Shown here one piece after another: positions 32,730 to 42,006 of a stretch of 64,000 nucleotides of DNA. The notes beneath the pieces are model-generated. The model was not told where the DNA came from and made no database searches. It saw only the letters and a program-made list of their open reading frames with translations. This DNA comes from Roseibium limicola (GTDB lineage: Bacteria; Pseudomonadota; Alphaproteobacteria; Rhizobiales; Stappiaceae): assembly GCF_017313085.1 (NCBI RefSeq), contig NZ_JAFLNF010000002.1:620001-684000 (forward strand), given 5' to 3'. Position 1 is the first letter of the stretch; every line of letters begins with the position of its first letter. The position numbers and the translations under genes are program-made.

Positions 32730-33557
32730 CTACAGATGCGGGTCCTTGCCGGACAAGCGCATCACCTGCCCTTGCAGATAGTCCATGATTTCCTTCTGGT
32801 CCCGGAATCCAGCGAGCGTTTCGAACGGGATCGGCGTTCCGGCGCGCGTGGCAATCGCCGATCCAAGAATTCTTCTGAATTCACGCACCAGCAACGACAG
32901 TCGCAAGGTCAGGGAGAATCGCGACACAAGGTGAAACAACCACGAGTTCTGGCCTTCGAAATAGATCGGCAGAACAGTGGCCTTGGAGGAGCGGATCATT
33001 TTTGCGGTGAAGGTTTTCCACGGCAATTCCTCTGCCTTGCCAAACGGCTTGCGCGCGGTCGCAACACCACCACCGGGGAAGATCACCACGGTGCCGCCCT
33101 CACTCAGAAGCTTCAGGGCTTCCTTGCGGGTCTGCATGTTGGTCTTCACCGCGTCCTTGGTTTCCTCGAAGTCGACAGGCAGCGAGAACGGCCGCACTTC
33201 AGGCACCTTCAACAGCTCGGTGTTGATCAATATCTTGAAGGGGCGGCCGAGCTGCTCCGCCAAGGCAAGGATCGCAAGGCCATCGCCGATGCCATAAGGG
33301 TGATTGGCGATGATGACCAGCGGCCCTTCGGGCAGGTCCGCAGGCGGCCATTGCTCGGCCTCCAGCGACAGGTTGAGATTGATCAGGCTGAGAAGATCGC
33401 TCCAGATCGTCGGCGACGTTCCCACCGTCGACGTCTTCCACACCTCGTAGACATCAAGCAGCCTGCGGCGCCCCGACAGACCTTCAATGGTTCGGATGAC
33501 CAGCCTCTTTACCAGGGGATGGTCCGGATTGGCGTAGCTGAACTCGGCCTGGTCCAC
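32730..33557 (-). CDS. Lysophospholipid acyltransferase-like protein
   Basis: 275-residue PlsC-fold protein. Motif I is the NHPYGIGDG form of the catalytic NHx4D (histidine and aspartate present). The substrate motif VVIFPGGGVATA and LPIYFEGQNS follow. The family transfers acyl chains to lysolipids or ornithine lipids. There is a C-terminal basic helix (FRRILGSAIATRAGTPIPFE). The start codon is GTG with only a weak ribosome site, so the N-terminus is uncertain. It converges on the secreted unknown, and composite repeats begin downstream of its 5' side. Confidence 0.82.
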   Translation of the reverse strand: MDQAEFSYANPDHPLVKRLVIRTIEGLSGRRRLLDVYEVWKTSTVGTSPTIWSDLLSLINLNLSLEAEQWPPADLPEGPLVIIANHPYGIGDGLAILALAEQLGRPFKILINTELLKVPEVRPFSLPVDFEETKDAVKTNMQTRKEALKLLSEGGTVVIFPGGGVATARKPFGKAEELPWKTFTAKMIRSSKATVLPIYFEGQNSWLFHLVSRFSLTLRLSLLVREFRRILGSAIATRAGTPIPFETLAGFRDQKEIMDYLQGQVMRLSGKDPHL

Positions 33558-33745
33558 GGCGATCTCACATTTTTGGAAAGCTTTTGGTACACTCTAAACC
33601 CAAGCGATACCTGCAACATCATTGCTGTTTCATGACAAAAACATTTTTACCGGCAGAAACCAATACTGCGAAGGCGTCCCTCCACTTGTCGTGAACAGTG
33701 TATTAGCCGGCACTGCAAATGACCGGCTCCCCAATCCCTCCCCCA

Positions 33746-34332
33746 CCAGCGTCATCCTCGGCCTTGTGCCGAGGATCCAGTCTGCTTTGCCACCAATTGA
33801 GCCTCACCCAGCCGCGTCGCGCATTCTGGATCCTCGGGACGCGCCCGAGGATGACGGAGGCTTGTCGGGCAACCCATTCCCCACCCCCCGCCATCCCAAC
33901 CAGCGTCATCCCATGGCGCGACCATGGGATCCATGCCGATACATTGCGACAGGCGACAGATCTCCTGAGAAGTAGCGAAACGGCATGGATTGCCGGATCA
34001 AGTCCAGCAATGACGGAAAGAATAGCAGGGATGCGGAGTGAGCCGCGACAGCAAGCGGCAGCCTCTCGCGTCTCTCTGGCCTCTGCCCGAGGGCGACGGA
34101 AGCCGGGCAGCACAACGCACTTACCACCCAACCAGCGTCATCCCATGGCGCGACCATGGGATCCATGCCGTGCCGCCCTCGAACTCGCACGGCTTCTGCT
34201 TGGGGTGATGTCACGGCATGGATTGCCGGATCAAGTCCGGCAATGACGGAGAGCTGTAGGGATACAGAGTGTGCCGCGACAGCAAGCGTCGAGTGTTCTG
34301 GATCCTCGGAACACGCCAGAGGATGATGGCGT
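33746..34332 (-). repeat. Composite palindromic intergenic repeat, inverted block
   Basis: This stretch is built of short palindromic modules joined by conserved linkers. Module A has ATCCTCGGN and NCCGAGGAT arms (near 33751, 33826, 34302). Module B has ATTGCCGGA and TCCGGCAAT arms (33983, 34215). Module C has CCCATGG and CCATGGG arms (33906, 34137). Order and linkers match, in reverse orientation, the block at 39009-40032. No coding sense is visible; reading frames through it are by-products. It fills most of the gap between the acyltransferase and hisI (33558-34379). Confidence 0.85.
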
Positions 34333-34379
34333 TAGGTCGGTGGAAGCGCAGGACGCTGCATTGAGGGCCGCTCCGTTCC

Positions 34380-34835
34380 TCAGGACTTGCCGTAGACGTC
34401 CTTGGGATCATAGACCGGGGCCTGATCCGGGGCGGCCAGAACGACCTCACCGTCTTCGGTCTTTTCAATGCGGCGGTAGAAGCAGGAGTGGTAGCCGACG
34501 TGACAGGTGGCGCCGTTGCCTTCGACCTTGACCTTCAGCCAGATGGCGTCCTGATCGCAGTCGGTGCGGATCTCAACGATCTTTTGAACCTGGCCAGACG
34601 TGCCGCCTTTTTTCCAGTATTCCTGGCGCGAGCGGCTCCAGTACCAGGCTTCGCCGCTGTCGATGGTGCGCTTCAGCGCTTCGGCGTTCATATAGCCGAC
34701 CATCAGCAGTTCGCCGCTGTCGGCCTCAGTCACCACGGCGGCAATCAAGCCGTTTTCGTCGAATTTCGGCTGCAGAACCCGGCCGCCTTCAAGTTCGGCC
34801 TTGCTACCGCGTTGTGAAAAAATGCTGTCGGTCAC
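34380..34835 (-). CDS. hisI: Phosphoribosyl-AMP cyclohydrolase
   Basis: Third step of histidine biosynthesis, hydrolysing the purine ring of phosphoribosyl-AMP in the cytoplasm. The 151-residue protein has the metal-binding signature EIRTDCDQDAIWLKVKVEG with the zinc cysteines in GATCHVGYHSCFYR. It lacks the HisE domain, as usual in Alphaproteobacteria where hisE is separate. The GTG at 34835 is preceded by GGGGA; upstream sequence in frame is unconserved. It follows folE on the same strand by 56 bases. Confidence 0.93.
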   Translation of the reverse strand: MTDSIFSQRGSKAELEGGRVLQPKFDENGLIAAVVTEADSGELLMVGYMNAEALKRTIDSGEAWYWSRSRQEYWKKGGTSGQVQKIVEIRTDCDQDAIWLKVKVEGNGATCHVGYHSCFYRRIEKTEDGEVVLAAPDQAPVYDPKDVYGKS

Positions 34836-34891
34836 GGAAGATCCCCTTGGGCCGGATCCGGCGCGCCGGTCGGGCCAAAAGAGGCCGACCC

Positions 34892-35518
34892 TTAGCCGCG
34901 CACCAGAGACATGAACTTGGCCTGCTCGGCCGCATCGTTCTGAAATACGCCGGTGAACTGGGTGGTTATGGTGGAAACGCCCGGCTTCTGCACACCGCGC
35001 ATCGTCATGCACTGGTGCTCGGCTTCCATCATCACCGCCAATCCGCGTGGCGCGAGATGATCGTCAATGGCGGATGCGACCTGTGCCGTCAAGTTTTCCT
35101 GCGTTTGCAAACGCTTGGAGAAAATATCGACGACACGCGCCAGTTTCGACAGGCCCACGACCCCATCTGAAGGGTAATAAGCGATGTGGGCCGTGCCGAC
35201 GAAAGGCAGCATGTGATGTTCGCAATGGGAATGGAACGGGATGCCGCGCACCAGAACAATATCGGTGTAGCCGCCGACATCTTCAAACGTCCGGGTGAGA
35301 TGTTCGGTCGGATCCTCGAAATAGCCGGAAAACAGCTCTTCATAAGCCTTGGCGACGCGCTTTGGCGTGTCCAACAGGCCTTCGCGATCCGGATCCTCGC
35401 CAGCCCAGGCGAGCAAGGTCTTGACGGCGGCTTCTGCTTCTTCGCGGCGGGGCCGCTTGAGTTCTGTGGCCTGCTTGCGCACTGGCGGATTTTTCCCGGT
35501 TTTCAATACGGCGTCCAT
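34892..35518 (-). CDS. folE: GTP cyclohydrolase I
   Basis: Converts GTP to dihydroneopterin triphosphate, entry to folate. The 208-residue FolE I protein has the zinc/catalytic residues in [13 protein letters not shown] and [33 protein letters not shown] is also conserved. ATG 35518 has GAGG six bases upstream and gives [18 protein letters not shown] 35548 is possible. It is followed by hisI. No zinc-responsive site is apparent upstream. Confidence 0.93.
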   Translation of the reverse strand: MDAVLKTGKNPPVRKQATELKRPRREEAEAAVKTLLAWAGEDPDREGLLDTPKRVAKAYEELFSGYFEDPTEHLTRTFEDVGGYTDIVLVRGIPFHSHCEHHMLPFVGTAHIAYYPSDGVVGLSKLARVVDIFSKRLQTQENLTAQVASAIDDHLAPRGLAVMMEAEHQCMTMRGVQKPGVSTITTQFTGVFQNDAAEQAKFMSLVRG

Positions 35519-35896
35519 GGTGAACCTCGTCGCCTTTTCCTGATCCATCTTGATGGTGCCTGATCGTTTCTGAAAGTCTGTTGATCGGCTCCGCGCCCCC
35601 CAGAGGTCTGTCATCAGCCGACCCTCGGAATTACGCAGTCACCCGGTGCCCGGATCATCGGAGTTAAGACTTTGTCTCTTGCGTGTTGCTGCGGAAATAG
35701 CCGGTTCCAGAGTTTGCCGCAAGGCACAGGTTTTTCACCAGAGTGCCGGATCAGGGATAAACGTTCCCTTCACGCAAAGCCGTGCTGCGGTTTATAACCC
35801 GGACCCGGGCTGTCAAAGCAGTGTCTCCCTGCTTATATAGGATGAAAAGGGGTCGTCCCAAGACCCGCGATCAAAAGCCAGTGAGACGCGCCTGCC
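35519..35896. other. Divergent gap between folE and the IscU-like gene
   Basis: About 380 bases with no gene. It must hold the promoters of two divergent units. A TATATAGGAT stretch near 35834-35845 could be a -10 region for the plus-strand genes, with no convincing -35 partner. I see no riboswitch or tRNA. Confidence 0.4.
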
Positions 35897-36355
35897 ATGC
35901 TCGATGATATCTACAACGCCAAGATCCTGGAATTTGCCGGGAATATTCCTCACCTCGGCCGGCTTGAAGCGCCCCAGGCCAGCGCCACGGCCATCTCCAA
36001 GCTGTGCGGATCCAAGGTGATCGTCGATCTGTCATTGGAGGATGGTCGGGTCAGTGCCTTCGCTCATGATGTGAAAGCCTGCGCCCTGGGACAGGCCTCG
36101 GCCTCGCTGATGGCCCGCCATGTGGTCGGTGCGACGGCCGATGAGCTGCGTGAGCTGAAGGCGACGATGTATGCCATGCTGAAGGACGATGGTCCGGCGC
36201 CGGAGGGCAAGTTCGAGGAGTTCAGGTTTCTCGCTCCGGTGAAAGACTACAAGGCGCGTCATGCGTCGACGCTTCTGGCTTTCGATGCTGTTGTTGATTG
36301 CCTCGACCAGATCGCTGCAAGAGCGGCTGAGCCTGCCGCATCCGTCCCGGGCTGA
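35897..36355 (+). CDS. NifU/IscU-like protein lacking the third scaffold cysteine
   Basis: 152 residues. Similarity to IscU/SufU scaffolds runs through LEAPQASATAISKLCGSKVI, DVKACALGQASASLMA and RHASTLLAFDAVVDCL. The first two ligand cysteines are present (LCGS, KACALG). The aspartate after the first cysteine is replaced by serine, and the third cysteine position is alanine (RHAST). Cluster assembly on this protein in the classical way is therefore doubtful. It is followed within five bases by yidD, a pairing I believe is common in Alphaproteobacteria. Confidence 0.8.
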   Translation: MLDDIYNAKILEFAGNIPHLGRLEAPQASATAISKLCGSKVIVDLSLEDGRVSAFAHDVKACALGQASASLMARHVVGATADELRELKATMYAMLKDDGPAPEGKFEEFRFLAPVKDYKARHASTLLAFDAVVDCLDQIAARAAEPAASVPG

Positions 36356-36399
36356 CGTCGATGTGCGGGGCAGAGAACGATCCAGCGGGCGAGGAGAAA

Positions 36400-36747
36400 A
36401 TGACCACGGTCAATTCTGTTTTTCCTAAAATGACCACGGTCAGTTTCCCTGCCCGGATCGGCCTTGCTCTGATATGGATCTACCGCCATTCGCTGTCGCT
36501 GGTGATGGGGCGCGGCTGCCGCTATGCGCCGACCTGTTCCGATTACACCGCCCAGGCCCTGATCCGTTTCGGGCTGTGGGCTGGCGGCTGGATCGGTCTG
36601 GCGCGGATCCTCCGGTGCAATCCCTGGGGCGCCTCCGGATTTGATCCCATCCCCGATACCCTTCCTGCAGATGCCCGCTGGTATCTGCCCTGGCGCTACG
36701 GCCAATGGCGCGGCGACCACATCGATGCCGCCACACGGCTGGATTAG
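36400..36747 (+). CDS. yidD: Membrane protein insertion efficiency factor YidD
   Basis: Small protein that helps YidC insert inner-membrane proteins. The core is typical: RIGLALIWIYRHSLSLVMGR, then CRYAPTCSDYTAQALIRFG and ILRCNPWGASGFDPIP. The start chosen (36400) has AGGAG just upstream, giving 115 residues. ATG 36361 and ATG 36430 are alternatives. The segment MTTVNSVFPKMTTVSFP shows a short duplication around two possible start codons. A C-terminal tail (WYLPWRYGQWRGDHIDAATR) is longer than in E. coli. Confidence 0.9.
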   Translation: MTTVNSVFPKMTTVSFPARIGLALIWIYRHSLSLVMGRGCRYAPTCSDYTAQALIRFGLWAGGWIGLARILRCNPWGASGFDPIPDTLPADARWYLPWRYGQWRGDHIDAATRLD

Positions 36748-36782
36748 GTTTTAAGTGGTCTCTGCTGCTTGGCACCCCGGTT

Positions 36783-36811
36783 TCCCGCCTGCGCGACAAA
36801 GACAGGCGGGA
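36783..36811. other. Hairpin between yidD and thrS
   Basis: CCCGCCTG (36784-36791) and CAGGCGGG (36803-36810) form an 8-bp stem with an 11-base loop, without a T run after it. It may end the yidD transcript or sit in a thrS leader. No T-box features are seen, as expected for a proteobacterium. Confidence 0.45.
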
Positions 36812-36933
36812 GGGCCATGGAATCCGTCCCCACGGTTGCCCCCTTCAGCCAAATCCCTTAAAGCTCCCTGCATCTTCCAACTGACGACACGCTTACCTGC
36901 TTATGTTTGCAGGAGTGAGCCGGAGAGAAACAC

Positions 36934-38904
36934 ATGTTACAATTGACCTTCCCCGACAATTCCGTGCGCGAAATCGAAGCTGGTACAACCGGTTACGATG
37001 TTGCTGCAGGCATTTCCAAGTCCCTGGCCAAGAAGGCCGTGGCGATGGCGCTCGACGGGGAGCTGAAAGACCTTTCCGATCCGATCCAGGCCGATGCGCG
37101 AATCGAGATCGTCACCCGTGACGACCCGCGTGCGCTGGAACTGATCCGCCACGATGCCGCTCACGTGATGGCAGAGGCTGTCCAGACGTTGTGGCCGGGC
37201 ACCCAGGTGACCATCGGTCCGGTGATCGAGAACGGTTTCTACTATGATTTCAAGCGCGTCCATCCCGACACGCACGAAGACTGGCCGTTCACACCGGATG
37301 ATCTGCCGGTCATCGAAAAGAAGATGCGTGAGATCATCGGGCGCGGGGATGCCTTCACCAAGGAAATCTGGTCCCGCGACGAAACCAAGGCCTATTTTGC
37401 TGCCAAGGGTGAGGACTACAAGGTCGAGCTCGTCGATGCGATCCCGGCCGACCAGTCCCTGAAGATCTACAAGCAGGGCGACTGGCTGGATCTTTGCCGT
37501 GGCCCGCATATGGTCAACACGCGGCAAATCGGCAATGATTTCAAGCTGATGAAGGTGGCTGGCGCCTATTGGCGCGGCGACAGCAACAACGAGATGCTGA
37601 CCCGCATCTATGGCACTGCCTGGTCATCGGAAAAAGAGCTGAAGGGCTATCTCCACATGCTGGAGGAAGCCGAAAAGCGCGATCACCGCAAGCTTGGCCG
37701 GGAAATGGATCTGTTCCATTTCCAGGAAGAAGGCCCGGGCGTCGTGTTCTGGCATGCCAAGGGCTGGAGCCTGTTCCAGAAGCTGACCGCCTACATGCGT
37801 CGCCGTCTCGATGGCGACTATGACGAAGTCAACGCACCGCAGGTGCTCGACACCTCACTGTGGGAAACCTCGGGCCACTGGGGCTGGTACAAGGAGAACA
37901 TGTTCTCCGTTCAGTGCGCCGACACGGAATCCGAAGACACCCGCGTTTTTGCCCTGAAGCCGATGAACTGCCCCGGCCACGTGCAGATCTTCAAGCATGG
38001 GCTGAAGTCCTATCGCGATCTGCCGCTGCGCCTGTCGGAGTTCGGCACGGTTCACCGCTATGAGCCATCGGGGGCGATGCACGGGCTGATGCGTGTGCGC
38101 GGCTTCACCCAGGATGATGCGCATATCTTCTGCACCGAAGAGCAAATGGCCGAAGAGTGTTTGAAGATCAATGATTTGATCCTCTCCGTCTATGAGCACT
38201 TCGGGTTCCAGGAAGTGGTGGTGAAGCTCTCCACCCGGCCTGAAAAGCGTGTTGGCTCCGACGATTTGTGGGATCATGCCGAACGGGTCATGGGCGACGT
38301 TCTGAAGCAGATCGAAGAACGCTCGGGCGGCCGCGTCAAGACCGACATTCTGCCGGGCGAAGGTGCGTTCTACGGACCAAAGTTCGAATACACCCTGAAG
38401 GATGCCATCGGTCGTGAATGGCAGTGCGGCACCACTCAGGTCGACTTCAACCTGCCGGAACGTTTCGGTGCGTTCTACGTCGACAACAACGGCGAGAAGA
38501 AAACGCCGGTGATGATCCACCGGGCGATCTGCGGCTCGATGGAGCGGTTCCTCGGCATTCTGATCGAGAACTTCGCCGGTCACTTCCCGCTGTGGCTGAC
38601 GCCGCATCAGGTGGTTGTCGCGACGATCACCTCGGAAGCGGACGGGTATGGACAGGAAGTCGCCGACAAGCTGAAGGCCGCCGGCCTTTCGGTCACCACC
38701 GATTTCCGCAACGAAAAGATCAACTACAAGGTTCGCGAACATTCGCTGGCCAAGGTTCCGGTGATCGTCGTGTGCGGCAAGCGGGAGGCCGAAGAGCGGA
38801 CCGTCAACGTGCGGCGTCTCGGCTCCAAGGACCAGACGCCGATGAGCCTGGATGAAGCCCTCCACGCCTTCGTCGAAGAAGCGATCCCGCCGGACATGAA
38901 GTAA
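36934..38904 (+). CDS. thrS: Threonyl-tRNA synthetase
   Basis: Class II synthetase of 656 residues. It has an N-terminal TGS domain ([20 protein letters not shown]) and an editing domain with HxxxH ([13 protein letters not shown]). The catalytic core has the zinc cysteine in [13 protein letters not shown], motif 2 [20 protein letters not shown], and motif 3 [15 protein letters not shown]-terminal anticodon-binding domain ends it. All are complete. GGAGAG lies upstream of the ATG. It is followed by a strong terminator. Confidence 0.98.
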   Translation: MLQLTFPDNSVREIEAGTTGYDVAAGISKSLAKKAVAMALDGELKDLSDPIQADARIEIVTRDDPRALELIRHDAAHVMAEAVQTLWPGTQVTIGPVIENGFYYDFKRVHPDTHEDWPFTPDDLPVIEKKMREIIGRGDAFTKEIWSRDETKAYFAAKGEDYKVELVDAIPADQSLKIYKQGDWLDLCRGPHMVNTRQIGNDFKLMKVAGAYWRGDSNNEMLTRIYGTAWSSEKELKGYLHMLEEAEKRDHRKLGREMDLFHFQEEGPGVVFWHAKGWSLFQKLTAYMRRRLDGDYDEVNAPQVLDTSLWETSGHWGWYKENMFSVQCADTESEDTRVFALKPMNCPGHVQIFKHGLKSYRDLPLRLSEFGTVHRYEPSGAMHGLMRVRGFTQDDAHIFCTEEQMAEECLKINDLILSVYEHFGFQEVVVKLSTRPEKRVGSDDLWDHAERVMGDVLKQIEERSGGRVKTDILPGEGAFYGPKFEYTLKDAIGREWQCGTTQVDFNLPERFGAFYVDNNGEKKTPVMIHRAICGSMERFLGILIENFAGHFPLWLTPHQVVVATITSEADGYGQEVADKLKAAGLSVTTDFRNEKINYKVREHSLAKVPVIVVCGKREAEERTVNVRRLGSKDQTPMSLDEALHAFVEEAIPPDMK

Positions 38905-38932
38905 GGCGTATCCGCCTGACTGGCTTATTGAA

Positions 38933-38960
38933 AACCCGGCCCTTGTGGCTGGGTTTTTTT
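38933..38960 (+). terminator. Terminator after thrS
   Basis: AACCCGGCC (38933-38941) and GGCTGGGTT (38947-38955) form a 9-pair stem with one G-T pair, followed by seven T. It starts 28 bases after the stop codon. Confidence 0.88.
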
Positions 38961-39008
38961 GTTTCGGGGATGGCGGCATTTTGCGATTTGGCATCGACCT
39001 CACCCGCT

Positions 39009-39264
39009 CCGTCATTGCCGGACTTGATCCGGCAATCCATGCCGTGACATCGGCCTCAAACAGAGGCCGTGCGATTTCGAAACGGCACGGCATGGATCCC
39101 ATGGTCGCGCCATGGGAGCACGCTGGTGGGGGTGGGGAATGGGTTGCCCGACACAGCCTCCGTCATCCTGGGGCACGTCCCGAGGATCCAGAATGCTCGA
39201 CGCGGCTGGGTGAGGCACAATTGATGGCAAAGCAGACTTGATCCTCGGCACAAGGCCGAGGATC
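39009..39264 (+). repeat. Diverged partial copy of the 380-bp composite repeat
   Basis: This 256-base stretch is a diverged copy of the last two-thirds of the tandem unit that follows. It carries modules B (39009), C (about 39088), A (about 39163) and A again (39238) in the same order with scattered substitutions, for example CGTCATCCTGGGGCACG here against CGTCATCCTCGGGCCTG later. Confidence 0.85.
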
Positions 39265-40032
39265 ACGCTGGTTGGTGTGGTGAGTGCGTTGTGCTGCCCG
39301 GCTTCCGTCGCTCTTGGGCAGAGGCCAGAGAGACGCGAGAAGCTGACGCTTGCTGTCGCGGCTCACTCAGCATCCCTGCCATCCTCTCCGTCATTGCCGG
39401 ACTTGATCCGGCAATCCATGCAGTGACATCGGCCTCAAACAGAGGCCGTGCGATTTCGAAACGGCACGGCATGGATCCCATGGTCGCGCCATGGGAGGAC
39501 GCTGGTGGGGGGTGGGGAATGGGTTGCCCGACACAGCCTCCGTCATCCTCGGGCCTGTCCCGAGGATCCAGAACGCTTGACGCGGCTGGGTGAGGCTCAA
39601 TTGATGGCAAGGCAGACTGGATCCTCGGCACAAGGCCGAGGATGACGCTGGTTGGTGTGGTGAGTGCGTTGTGCTGCCCGGCTTCCGTCGCTCTTGGGCA
39701 GAGGCCAGAGAGACGCGAGAAGCTGACGCTTGCTGTCGCGGCTCACTCAGCATCCCTGCCATCCTCTCCGTCATTGCCGGACTTGATCCGGCAATCCATG
39801 CAGTGACATCGGCCTCAAACAGAGGCCGTGCGATTTCGAAACGGCACGGCATGGATCCCATGGTCGCGCCATGGGAGGACGCTGGTGGGGGGTGGGGAAT
39901 GGGTTGCCCGACACAGCCTCCGTCATCCTCGGGCCTGTCCCGAGGATCCAGAACGCTTGACGCGGCTGGGTGAGGCTCAATTGATGGCAAGGCAGACTGG
40001 ATCCTCGGCACAAGGCCGAGGATGACGCTGGT
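39265..40032 (+). repeat. Perfect 380-bp tandem duplication of the composite repeat
   Basis: Bases 39265-39644 recur at 39645-40024 with no difference that I can find, and identity continues to 40032. That gives just over two copies of a 380-bp unit. Each unit contains palindromic modules B (39389, 39769), C (39468, 39848), A (39541, 39921) and A' (39618, 39998) plus conserved linkers. Perfect identity implies a recent duplication or ongoing conversion. The paired identical reading frames inside it are not credible genes. With 39009-39264, it fills the thrS-to-CBS gap 38905-40055. Confidence 0.92.
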
Positions 40033-40055
40033 GGGTTGCGTAGGAGGAATTAAGC

Positions 40056-40490
40056 TCAGGGCGTCGAGATGTAGCTGCGCATCTGTTCGGCTTCCAGTTC
40101 CACTTGAGCAATCTTGTGCTTGACCACATCGCCGATGGAAATCACGCCAACCGCCACCTGGTCCTGATCAACCACGGGAACGTGACGGAAGCGGCCTTCG
40201 CTCATTTTCGACATGACCGAATTGACGCTGTCGCCTTCCGTACAGGTGATCACCGATTTCGTCATCACCTGGCCGACCGGCAAGTCGAGGGCGCTGGACC
40301 CTTGCTGCCCGACAGCCTTGACGACATCGCGCTCGGAAATGATGCCTTCGATGCGGCCATCGGGATCGGTAATCAGGATGGCACCAATCTTCTTGTCTCC
40401 CAACACCTTGCAGATGTTGACAAGCAGAGTTTCGGCGTTTTCCGCGATTACGCCGCGGCCCTTGCCTTTCAAAATGGATGCAACGGACAT
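40056..40490 (-). CDS. CBS-domain pair protein
   Basis: 144 residues forming one Bateman module. CBS 1 contains GAILITDPDGRIEGIISERD and CBS 2 contains RHVPVVDQDQVAVGVISIGD. Each ends with the GIISERD/GVISIGD signature for adenosyl-ligand binding. Such stand-alone proteins probably sense adenine nucleotides and act on a partner; no partner is evident here. Its stop lies 24 bases from the repeat array. Confidence 0.9.
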   Translation of the reverse strand: MSVASILKGKGRGVIAENAETLLVNICKVLGDKKIGAILITDPDGRIEGIISERDVVKAVGQQGSSALDLPVGQVMTKSVITCTEGDSVNSVMSKMSEGRFRHVPVVDQDQVAVGVISIGDVVKHKIAQVELEAEQMRSYISTP

Positions 40491-40592
40491 GGCTCTCCCT
40501 CCTCTGTCAGTTCAGATCCTCAACGTGCCGGCAAAGCCGGCCGAACGGGTATCATGACAAATTCCGGCCTCCGCGAAAAACGAATAATGCCG

Positions 40593-41381
40593 TTAGGTTA
40601 GCATTTTACGTGAAGGAACCGGATCCAGCAGCGGGAACAGCAACAGCCCGGCAATGAAGCCGCCGATATGCGCTTCCCAGGCGATCGAGCCCGCCCCGCC
40701 ACCAAAAGGAATGCTGGCCAGACCAAACACCAGGTTCAGGCCGAACCAGACGCCGATAAAACCCATCACCTGACGGTTGGAAAAACTGTCCCGCAATGAA
40801 ACAGCCGGGACAAGATAGGCCCCTGCATCCTGTCTGCGAATGGCACCAAGGGGGCCGCCACGCTGAAAGACAAAACGGATGGCCGCCGCCATATAGCCGG
40901 AAATTGCGGCCGAGGCTCCAATCATCGGAGTGGATTCGCCCGCATGGGTGACAAGATGCGTCGCCGCGCCGGCTGCCGTGCACAGCACACTGAGCAGCAG
41001 AAACCGCCCCGTGCCGAAGCGCCGCGCCACCGCCGACCCGAAAATCGCCATCCAGAGCAGATTGAAGACAATGTGGGTGGTGCCGCCGTGCAGCAGACCA
41101 TAGGTGACAAAAGCCCAGATGTCCGCCGCCACACCGCCCGGGGCTTGCCCGGAAAACAGCAGACTTGGATCATATCGGACCGGCCAGAAGGCGAAATACA
41201 ACAGCACCTGACCACTCATCTCCGCTGAGAGAAAGTAACTTCTCACCACATGAATGACCACCATCACACCCGCCAGAGCCACGATCACGCCGGGCAGATT
41301 GAATGCTGGCTGGCGTGGCGGTTGACCTGAGCCAAACTCGGGTTCGGAGCCGGATGGGAACGGATGGGGCTGCTGGTTCAT
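40593..41381 (-). CDS. Rhomboid-family intramembrane serine protease
   Basis: 262 residues with about six transmembrane helices and a proline-rich cytoplasmic N-terminus (PFPSGSEPEFGSGQPPRQPA). The catalytic serine is in MIGASAAISGYMAA and the histidine in AWEAHIGGFIAGLLLF. HIVFNLLWMAIFGSAV is the conserved second-helix block. It cleaves membrane proteins within the bilayer; the substrate is unknown. It starts 103 bases after the CBS gene side and is a separate unit. Confidence 0.9.
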   Translation of the reverse strand: MNQQPHPFPSGSEPEFGSGQPPRQPAFNLPGVIVALAGVMVVIHVVRSYFLSAEMSGQVLLYFAFWPVRYDPSLLFSGQAPGGVAADIWAFVTYGLLHGGTTHIVFNLLWMAIFGSAVARRFGTGRFLLLSVLCTAAGAATHLVTHAGESTPMIGASAAISGYMAAAIRFVFQRGGPLGAIRRQDAGAYLVPAVSLRDSFSNRQVMGFIGVWFGLNLVFGLASIPFGGGAGSIAWEAHIGGFIAGLLLFPLLDPVPSRKMLT

Positions 41382-42006
41382 TGTCTGTGCTTCTTTTCCA
41401 TTTGGACTTGGGAGTCTTTGAAAGCTCCGCCCCTGAAATCACCGCGACGCCTGCAAGGCCTTGGTCTTTGATGGGCCTGCAATCTCTGGAGGCTTGATGT
41501 ACGTCATCCCCACCGCAGGACAAGGGACAATCGCGTTCTTCCCGGGAGACGTCTCCCCGTCAGGGCCTCAGCGCCGCGCCATGGCCGCGCGAGAAATCGC
41601 ATCCTCAAACCGGAAAGCCTTACCAGAAACGCCCGCTGCGCTTGATCGCAACGGGCGTTCGGCGGTCGCGTCCCCACGCGAAACAAAATCTTCCAGACAA
41701 AGGTACTAGCCAAGTGATCCCCCGATCACAAGGCCACCCCGGCCAGAGCAGCAGGCTCCGTCTGAAAGGCTTAACACTTCATGAAACTGCATGACCACAG
41801 CGGCGCCCGCAAGCATTTACTGACGATTAACCTTACTTGGCCGGCCCTCGGCAAAAATTTCCCCATACCCGGCGCAGTTGGCACGCCGCCTGCAACTCTC
41901 CCCTTGAGAAGACAACCAAGGGACTGATCGTCCCGATGTGGGACACACCAACCGAACATATGGTTCAAATTGGCAAGCTCCCGGGACACAATGAGGCGTA
42001 GATACA
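41382..42006. other. 625-base gap without a supported gene
   Basis: Two short reading frames (about 41461-41713, one on each strand) have poor composition and no start signal, so I reject them. An inverted repeat of ACGCCCG and CGGGCGT arms lies near 41627-41656 without a T run. The gap should hold the divergent promoters of the rhomboid and PAS genes. Confidence 0.45.

Noticed and set aside
39291..39973. Pairs of identical reading frames in the thrS-CBS gap
   Set aside because: They occur only because the 380-bp unit is duplicated. They have no start signals and the DNA is palindromic repeat.
33746..40032. CRISPR array
   Set aside because: The repeats are palindromic modules of unequal spacing without unique spacers of constant length, and no cas genes are present.
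41461..41713. Possible small genes in the rhomboid-PAS gap
   Set aside because: Both strands give arginine- and serine-rich sequences with no start site or similarity.
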